Below, piece after piece: positions 6,683 through 12,630 of a DNA stretch of 12,630 nucleotides. The notes beneath the pieces were generated by a model that ran no database searches, had not been told where the DNA came from, and saw nothing but the letters and a program-made list of their open reading frames with translations. Position numbers and translations under genes: made by a program. This stretch comes from Lachnospiraceae bacterium UBA7026 (GTDB lineage Bacteria; Bacillota; Clostridia; Lachnospirales; Lachnospiraceae): the NCBI GenBank assembly GCA_002494165.1, contig DLBH01000029.1:1-12630 (forward strand). Reading direction: 5' to 3'. Within the stretch, counting starts at the first letter, position 1; every line of letters begins with the position of its first letter.

Positions 6683-6755
6683 TAGAATGGTAGGTAGAAA
6701 ACAAGTTTAATAACTATAGCTACCTCGTTAGATTAGTAAAGAGGAGGAATTGCTT

Positions 6756-8825
6756 GTGGACAGGTTGGGCCATTTTATTGCCAAACATAAAGTTATGATT
6801 CTGATTATCGGTTTTGCACTGCTGATCCCTTCGGTAATCGGAACTGTGGCAACGAGAGTTAATTATGACCTGCTCAGTTATCTGCCCAAATCTTTGGAGA
6901 CAGTGAACGGTCAGGATATTATGGTGGATCAGTTTGGTATGGGAGCCTTCTCCATGATTGTGGTAAAGGACATGGAGTTGAAGGATGTTGCCAAACTGGA
7001 AAAGGAGATTGAGGAGCTTGATCATGTGGAGGATGTTCTCTGGTACGATGATGTGGTCGACCTGGACATGCCGGTCAGCATGATTCCGAAAAAAATCAGA
7101 AAGGCTTTTTTCCAGGATGACGCGACCTTGATGATCGCTCTCATCGATGACACTACTTCTTCGGGCGCGGCTATGAATTGTGTGGCCGAGATGAGGAAGG
7201 TGGTCAATAAAAACTGTTTTATCAGCGGTATGAGCGGTGTAGTTAATGATATCAAGGATATCGCCCTGGAAGAGCTGCCGGTTTACGTAGTCATTGCCGC
7301 GACCTTGTCCCTCATTGTCCTGGAACTGGCCATGGATTCGCTGCTGGTTCCTGTCTTTTTCCTGATGGGTATCGGCATGGCCATTCTTTATAATCTGGGA
7401 ACCAATATTTTCCTTGGGGAGGTCTCCTATATCACCAAGGCCCTTACGGCTGTCCTGCAGCTGGGAGTGACTATGGATTACTCTATCTTTCTCCTCCACA
7501 GTTTTGAGGAGTTCCAGGAAGAATATGACGATAAAACGGAGGCCATGGGCCATGCCATCACGGCTACCTTCCGGTCTATCGTGGGAAGTTCGGTTACTAC
7601 CTTAGCCGGTTTTGCGGCCCTGTGCTTCATGACCTTTGCCCTGGGCCGGGACCTGGGTATCGTTATGGCCAAGGGTGTCGTTTTCGGTGTAATAACCTGT
7701 GTGACCATCCTGCCTTCCATGATCCTGGTTTTTGATAAGGCCATTGAGAAAACAAAACACAGACCCATCCTTCAGAGCAAGGGCAGGCTGTCCGGTTTTA
7801 TTATCCGCCATCACTGGATCTGGATTATCGCTTTCCTGATCCTTCTTTATCCGGCCATGTATGGCAACGGCCATGTGAGTGTCTACTATAATATCGCCCA
7901 TTCCCTGCCGGCTGACCTGGACTGTAATGTGGCCACAGACCAGCTGGAGGAAATCTTCCATATGAACACCGTCCATATGGTCATGATGGATAAAAACATT
8001 GATTCCAAGAAGAAGAGGGCCATGTCAGAAGAGATTGAGGATGTGGATGGAGTGAAATGGTGTATCAGCCTGAGTTCCTTCTTTGGCCCCATGATTCCTG
8101 ACTCCATGATTCCTTCTAAATTTAAGGATATGCTGCAGTCAGACCAGTATGAACTGGCCTTTGTTGGATCTGAATACGGAGCGGCGACCCCGGAGGTCAA
8201 TAAGCAGGTAGGCAGGATCCAGGAGATTAGCAAAAATTATGATTCCAGTTCCATGGTGATCGGCGAGGCGCCCATGATGAAGGACCTGGAGGACGTAACC
8301 AATATCGATATCAGAAGAGTTAATATAGCTTCTGCTTTGGCGATATTTATTATCATTATGTTCGTATTCCGTTCTGTTTCTTTACCTGTTATACTAGTGG
8401 CAGTAATAGAATTTGCCATCGCGGTGAATATGGCGGTTCCATTCTATCAGGGAGAGAGCCTTCCCTTTGTGGCCAGTATTGTCATCGGTACCATTCAGCT
8501 GGGAGCCACTGTGGATTACGCTATCGTATTTACCACCAGGTATATCAGGGAAAGGATAGGCGGCCATGATAAATATGAGGCTGTAAGGGTATCCCATGAT
8601 ACCAATCTCTTATCAATTTTTATCTCGGCCATGAGCCTTTTTGCGGCTACCTTTGGTGTGGCATTTTACTCCAGAGTAGATATGATTGGAGCGATCTGTA
8701 CCCTGCTGGCAAGAGGAGCGGTGCTGAGTATGATTATAGTACTGACCCTGCTGCCGGCCTTGATCCTGCTATTTGATAAGGTTATCTGCAAGACCACTAA
8801 GGGTATGGGCAAGCTGGCAAATTAA
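6756..8825 (+). CDS. RND/MMPL superfamily membrane transporter
   Basis: The protein has 689 residues from a GTG start and about 12 predicted membrane segments in two halves. TM1 (about 13-33) is followed by an extracytoplasmic loop of about 138 residues and TM2-6. TM7 (about 353-371), a second loop of about 150 residues and TM8-12 follow. Each half has the family's GxxxDY motif in TM4 and TM10: LGVTMDY with Asp241 and LGATVDY with Asp587, the expected proton-relay sites. MMPL proteins use the proton gradient to export lipids or other hydrophobic compounds; the substrate here is unknown. GAGGAGG (6741-6747) is 8 nt from GTG 6756 but only 2 nt from the in-frame TTG at 6750, so GTG is preferred. 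The downstream secreted protein gene starts 69 nt after the stop with no terminator between, and is probably a functional partner. Confidence 0.93.
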   Translation: MDRLGHFIAKHKVMILIIGFALLIPSVIGTVATRVNYDLLSYLPKSLETVNGQDIMVDQFGMGAFSMIVVKDMELKDVAKLEKEIEELDHVEDVLWYDDVVDLDMPVSMIPKKIRKAFFQDDATLMIALIDDTTSSGAAMNCVAEMRKVVNKNCFISGMSGVVNDIKDIALEELPVYVVIAATLSLIVLELAMDSLLVPVFFLMGIGMAILYNLGTNIFLGEVSYITKALTAVLQLGVTMDYSIFLLHSFEEFQEEYDDKTEAMGHAITATFRSIVGSSVTTLAGFAALCFMTFALGRDLGIVMAKGVVFGVITCVTILPSMILVFDKAIEKTKHRPILQSKGRLSGFIIRHHWIWIIAFLILLYPAMYGNGHVSVYYNIAHSLPADLDCNVATDQLEEIFHMNTVHMVMMDKNIDSKKKRAMSEEIEDVDGVKWCISLSSFFGPMIPDSMIPSKFKDMLQSDQYELAFVGSEYGAATPEVNKQVGRIQEISKNYDSSSMVIGEAPMMKDLEDVTNIDIRRVNIASALAIFIIIMFVFRSVSLPVILVAVIEFAIAVNMAVPFYQGESLPFVASIVIGTIQLGATVDYAIVFTTRYIRERIGGHDKYEAVRVSHDTNLLSIFISAMSLFAATFGVAFYSRVDMIGAICTLLARGAVLSMIIVLTLLPALILLFDKVICKTTKGMGKLAN

Positions 8826-8894
8826 TTAGAGATTAAAAAAGTATAAATATCTGGCCTGCGAAAACAGACCATAGAGAGTATGGGAGGTTTATTT

Positions 8895-11882
8895 ATGAGG
8901 AACAATAGATTTGTCAGATTGGCATCGAAAACATGTGCCCTGATGATGAGTGTGATCATGGCTGCCGGGACAGTAGCGGCTCCTGTGACAGCAAAGAAGA
9001 AATCTAGCATTACGGATGATAAGACAGAAACGGTCTATGTCAATGCGGATGCTGATGGCGAAGTGGAAAAAGTCACTGTAAGTAACTGGCTGAGGAATTC
9101 TGAGGGCACTGACCAGCTGGATGATTATACTATCCTAAGTGATGTAAAGAATGTCAAGGGAGATGAAGATTACACTAAGAATGAGGATGGGACCATCACC
9201 TGGAACAGCGGCGGCAAGGATATCTATTATCAGGGAGAGACCAGCCAGAACCTGCCGGTTACCGTGAAAATATCCTATTTTCTTGATGGGAAGAAAATGT
9301 CTGCCAAGGAGATCGCAGGCAAGAGCGGTCCGGTAAAGATCCGTTTTGATTACAGCAACAATTCCTACGAGCGGATTAAGGTTAAAGACAAGGAATATAC
9401 CATCAATACTCCTTTTACTGCCGTGACAGCCATCATTATGGATTCGGATTATTTTGATAATATAAAAGTGGAGAACGGAAAAGTCATCAATGACGGACTT
9501 AGGAACATTGTAGTCGGTATGGCCATGCCTGGTCTGGAGGACAGTCTCAAGCTGTCCAGTGTTGATATGTTGAAGGACATTGACATTCCCAGCTATGTGG
9601 AGGTCACAGCCGACGCTACTGATTTTCAGCTGTCCATGACAGCAACGGCCATCAGTAATGGAATACTTGATGAGTTTGACACAACGAATCTCAATGATGT
9701 GGATGATCTTAAGGACGGTATTGATGAACTTGTGGATGCATCCACTAAGTTGGTAGACGGCAGCGGTGAGCTTTCCGAGGGTGTCCAGACCCTGGCTGAT
9801 TCCTTTGATGAGTATTCCAATGGGATTGATAAGGCTACAGAAGGAAGTGCTGAGCTGTCAAAGGGCCTTAAGAAGCTGGACAAAAACTCTGTGAAGCTGG
9901 AAGAGGGAGCAGACACGCTTAAGGAAAGTCTGAAAACCCTGAAGAAAGGTACGAAAGAACTGAATAGCGGCATCAGTGAATACACAGGCGGTATGGATAC
10001 CCTTGATAAGGGAATCAGTAGTGCCGTAAAGGGGTCAGATACCCTTCTTGAAGGAGCAAAAACCCTGGAGAAAGGTGTAGCCAGCTATACAGAGAGCGAG
10101 GCTGAGATTTATGCTAAACTGGCCAAGCTCAATGAATCTGTAGCTGCTATGGCCGGAAAGCTTCCGGATCCTGAGGATTACACTGCCCTGGTAACTGCCC
10201 TGACCAACCTTAACAATCATGCCAGCCAGTTAACGGATGCCCAGGCTGGTTTTAAAAATTCTGTCGACAGCCTGGTAAGCTTTGCAAAAGCAGTACAAGA
10301 CCTGGGCGGCAGTCTCCAAGAGACGGCCGGCAAAGGGGCCATAGTGCAGGCCAAGCTCAAGAGTGTGGCGGAAGCTGCGGCAAAAGAAGCAGCAGTGAAG
10401 GCATCAGTGGATGCAGCTAATGGCAAAATTGCTGAGGCAAATTCAGCCATGAAGGACAACACGGATAATGCCAATGGCCAGCTGAAAGCCGTCAAAGACG
10501 AATATGCAGGAAATATAGGTAATGTGAAACAGGCTGCTAAGGACGCAGCCAAGACTGCTGCCGATGCTGCGGCCCAGGAAGCTGTTAGTAAGGTCAATGA
10601 CGAGATTAAGGAAAAAGCAGTCAGCGCGGCATCGTCGGCTGCAGTGGATCCGGCAAAGGCAGCAGCTAAGAAAGCTGCAGAAGATGCAGTAGCAGATGTT
10701 GAGAAGAAGGCAGAGGAAGCAGCTTCTGACGCTGCAAAAAGTGCTTTAAGTAGGAAAATAGATGATGTCATGGGTATACTTGGGGACAATGTCGGTGATG
10801 ATGTCAAGGACAAGGTCAGATCTAAATTGCAGGAGTCAATTTCTGTAGATATCGATACTCCTGAAGTCAGCATCGGCGATGTATCTGTCTCTGTCTCCAA
10901 AGAAGATATTAAGATAGACTCAATAGGCAACGTATCCGCTTCTGTGGATGAAAGTAAGATTGATGCAGCCGCTGGTGATGTGCTTGAGACTCAGGATGTT
11001 ACCTATAATAATCTTGATGAAGTAAAAGCTGAAGATTTCGATAGCCTTACTGTCACACTGGATGACGAAGCTTTAGAGGCATCAGGAATCACTGATTTCC
11101 AGACTTCCCTTGGAAACACATTGAAAAAGATGTCTGAGCTGCCCTCCGTGGATGAGGAATCCCTTGCAGGGCTTAATGATATGGCCCAGGCTCTGAATAC
11201 TCTGCAGAACGACCTGTTAACCTTGAAAGAAGCCTCTTCGGGACTGACTGCTTCCATGGATTCTTTAAAGAGCGCCAAAGGCAATTTTGAGCTTCTGGCC
11301 AAGAGCCTGGATACCCTGACAGTTTATATGGATAAGCTTACCGCCAATAATAAGAAGCTGAAGAAGGGTGTTTCTGAGGCAGTTTCCGGTATGGATACCT
11401 TAAATAAGGGCCTTAAGACGATCCAGGCCGGGTCATCCAAGCTTGTCAACAGCGGAGATAAACTGGAAGAAGGTTCAACGACCCTTGATGCCGGTGCTCA
11501 GAAGCTGGTAGAGGGTTCCCAAACCCTGTCTGTCGGCCTGATTCAGTTTGGAAATGGTGTTGAAGAAGCCTCTAAGGGCGGTAAAGAGCTGAGAGAAGGC
11601 ATGGAGCGGATCCAGGCAGCCACAGGTCAGGTAGATGAAGGTATTGGTAAGCTTAATGAAGGTGCCGGGGAACTGGCGGAAGGTATGCAGGAATTCGATG
11701 AGGAAGGTATACAGGAGCTGGCAGACGAGATGGATGACGATCTCGTGGATGTGGCCAACCGCATAAGAGCCATCAAAAAGGCGGATAAAAACTACAACAG
11801 CTACAGTGGTAAGGCTAAAAAAGCCAAGAGCAGTGTCAAGTTTATTATCGAGACCGAAGAGGTAGGTGGAGACGAAGATTAA
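8895..11882 (+). CDS. Secreted XXXLXXG heptad-repeat protein, MMPL partner
   Basis: The protein has 995 residues. GGGAGG (8882-8887) is 7 nt from ATG 8895, which is preferred over the ATG at 8880 that overlaps that site. Residues 1-33 form a signal peptide: a basic start, the hydrophobic core CALMMSVIMAAGTVAAP, and likely cleavage near VTA-KKK. A folded, strand-rich domain follows (about 34-265). Next come a first block of XXXLXXG heptads (about 275-395), an Ala/Lys-rich helical segment (about 490-620), a short valine/serine-rich strand segment (about 645-700) and a second heptad block (about 815-935). The acidic tail ends in SVKFIIETEEVGGDED with no membrane anchor. XXXLXXG repeats (TIGR03057 type) are known from YhgE/Pip-like and related surface proteins and are often found with MMPL transporters. 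It should act outside the membrane as a long coiled-coil partner of the transporter; the exact role is not known. Confidence 0.87.
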   Translation: MRNNRFVRLASKTCALMMSVIMAAGTVAAPVTAKKKSSITDDKTETVYVNADADGEVEKVTVSNWLRNSEGTDQLDDYTILSDVKNVKGDEDYTKNEDGTITWNSGGKDIYYQGETSQNLPVTVKISYFLDGKKMSAKEIAGKSGPVKIRFDYSNNSYERIKVKDKEYTINTPFTAVTAIIMDSDYFDNIKVENGKVINDGLRNIVVGMAMPGLEDSLKLSSVDMLKDIDIPSYVEVTADATDFQLSMTATAISNGILDEFDTTNLNDVDDLKDGIDELVDASTKLVDGSGELSEGVQTLADSFDEYSNGIDKATEGSAELSKGLKKLDKNSVKLEEGADTLKESLKTLKKGTKELNSGISEYTGGMDTLDKGISSAVKGSDTLLEGAKTLEKGVASYTESEAEIYAKLAKLNESVAAMAGKLPDPEDYTALVTALTNLNNHASQLTDAQAGFKNSVDSLVSFAKAVQDLGGSLQETAGKGAIVQAKLKSVAEAAAKEAAVKASVDAANGKIAEANSAMKDNTDNANGQLKAVKDEYAGNIGNVKQAAKDAAKTAADAAAQEAVSKVNDEIKEKAVSAASSAAVDPAKAAAKKAAEDAVADVEKKAEEAASDAAKSALSRKIDDVMGILGDNVGDDVKDKVRSKLQESISVDIDTPEVSIGDVSVSVSKEDIKIDSIGNVSASVDESKIDAAAGDVLETQDVTYNNLDEVKAEDFDSLTVTLDDEALEASGITDFQTSLGNTLKKMSELPSVDEESLAGLNDMAQALNTLQNDLLTLKEASSGLTASMDSLKSAKGNFELLAKSLDTLTVYMDKLTANNKKLKKGVSEAVSGMDTLNKGLKTIQAGSSKLVNSGDKLEEGSTTLDAGAQKLVEGSQTLSVGLIQFGNGVEEASKGGKELREGMERIQAATGQVDEGIGKLNEGAGELAEGMQEFDEEGIQELADEMDDDLVDVANRIRAIKKADKNYNSYSGKAKKAKSSVKFIIETEEVGGDED
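9717..10079 (+). repeat. XXXLXXG heptad block 1 (protein-level repeat)
   Basis: Successive heptads show Leu and Gly three residues apart, for example KLVDGSGELSEG, ELSKGLKKL, KLEEGADTL, TLDKG, TLLEGAKTLEKG. The segment should form a long amphipathic helix or coiled coil. The DNA word GGTATGGATACC at 9990-10001 recurs in block 2, which suggests that the blocks are related by an ancient internal duplication. Confidence 0.85.
11337..11699 (+). repeat. XXXLXXG heptad block 2 (protein-level repeat)
   Basis: The same pattern returns near the C-terminus: KLKKG, GMDTLNKGLKTIQAG, KLEEGSTTLDAGAQKLVEG, KLNEGAGELAEG. It mirrors block 1 on the other side of the Ala-rich segment. SGMDTLNKG here parallels GGMDTLDKG in block 1, including shared DNA at 11388-11399. 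Confidence 0.85.
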
Positions 11883-11918
11883 TCCCCTCATAAATAGACA
11901 TTAGCCTTAATATTTTAT

Positions 11919-11947
11919 TTGAAAATGCTGTGACGGTCTGATATAAT
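11919..11947 (+). promoter_or_regulatory. eno promoter
   Basis: TTGAAA (11919-11924) and a perfect TATAAT (11942-11947) are spaced by 17 nt. The start site should be near 11954, leaving a long leader of about 168 nt before the eno ATG. No convincing terminator separates the end of the XXXLXXG gene from this promoter. The leader holds a 36-codon open frame (11998-12108) and the 10-mer TTGGGCAGAT twice (12030-12039, 12067-12076). Confidence 0.85.
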
Positions 11948-11980
11948 TAATAAAGCTTAATACTATAAAAACTTTACTAA

Positions 11981-12630
<650 letters not shown>

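Larger units (their letters stand above)
6432..6749. other. Divergent control region between tetR and the MMPL gene
   Basis: This is an A+T-rich spacer of about 318 nt. It contains the tetR promoter with a long leader (about 137 nt) on the - strand, the MMPL promoter with a leader of about 60 nt on the + strand, and an operator-like palindrome at 6651-6666. It also has a 10-bp exact inverted repeat, AAAATGACTA at 6609-6618 and TAGTCATTTT at 6663-6672. A separate dyad AAAATGA / TCATTTT (6609-6615 and 6623-6629) lies just upstream of the tetR -35 box. A possible 6-bp stem, AGGTAG (6692-6697) with CTACCT (6720-6725), is in the MMPL leader. Confidence 0.75.

Noticed and set aside
8880..8894. Upstream ATG for the secreted protein (five extra residues)
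   Set aside because: The GGGAGG ribosome site lies inside these codons and is ideally spaced for ATG 8895; the signal peptide starts well there.
8930..8945. Cys14 of the secreted protein as a lipoprotein site
   Set aside because: The Cys precedes the hydrophobic core rather than following it, so it is not a lipobox.
10217..10930. 237-codon antisense frame rich in Ala and Ser
   Set aside because: It is the complement of the Ala/Lys-rich segment of the secreted protein; biased codons keep it open. No ribosome site or known motif.
11883..11930. Terminator after the XXXLXXG gene (ATTTT/AAAAT pairing)
   Set aside because: Only 5 A-T pairs, no G-C stem; it overlaps the eno -35 region and is too weak to call.

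Overview
The window looks like the chromosome of a Gram-positive anaerobe of the Clostridia, most likely a Lachnospiraceae gut bacterium. The evidence is the mid-range G+C content by eye, strong AGGAG-type ribosome binding sites, the phoH-ybeY pair, a DUF896 (YnzC-type) small protein, a COG2509-type flavoprotein, and an MMPL transporter paired with a secreted XXXLXXG-repeat protein. The lineage is inferred from protein style; no search was run.

Left part (1-5600), all on the + strand. It opens with the 3' part of a PhoH-family ATPase, then ybeY (16S rRNA maturation and ribosome quality control). After an intergenic stretch with a nested stem-loop come two consecutive but different FAD-binding proteins, one of the HI0933 family and one of the COG2509 family. 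Both carry low-complexity insertions just before the conserved ATG motif of the Rossmann fold. In the second, the insertion is an in-frame 24-bp minisatellite encoding about eight 8-residue repeats. A clear promoter then drives a two-gene unit, a DUF896 protein and 5-formyltetrahydrofolate cyclo-ligase, which abut with no spacer. A perfect 15-bp hairpin terminator closes this block and can serve both strands.

Middle and right part (5600-11900). A TetR-family regulator on the - strand is divergent from an RND/MMPL-type membrane transporter, which is followed by a 995-residue secreted protein full of XXXLXXG heptads. The A+T-rich divergent control region holds two good promoters. A 16-bp operator-like palindrome overlaps the -35 box of the transporter promoter, and a 10-bp inverted repeat lies between the promoters. 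The simplest reading is a regulated cassette: TetR represses a pump plus a long secreted coiled-coil partner, which may form an extracytoplasmic extension of the pump. The substrate is unknown. Imperfect 61-bp tandem repeats lie at the 3' end of the tetR gene.

Right edge (11900-12630). A near-consensus promoter and a leader of about 168 nt precede eno (enolase), which runs off the window. The leader contains an unlisted 36-codon open frame ending at the eno ribosome binding site.
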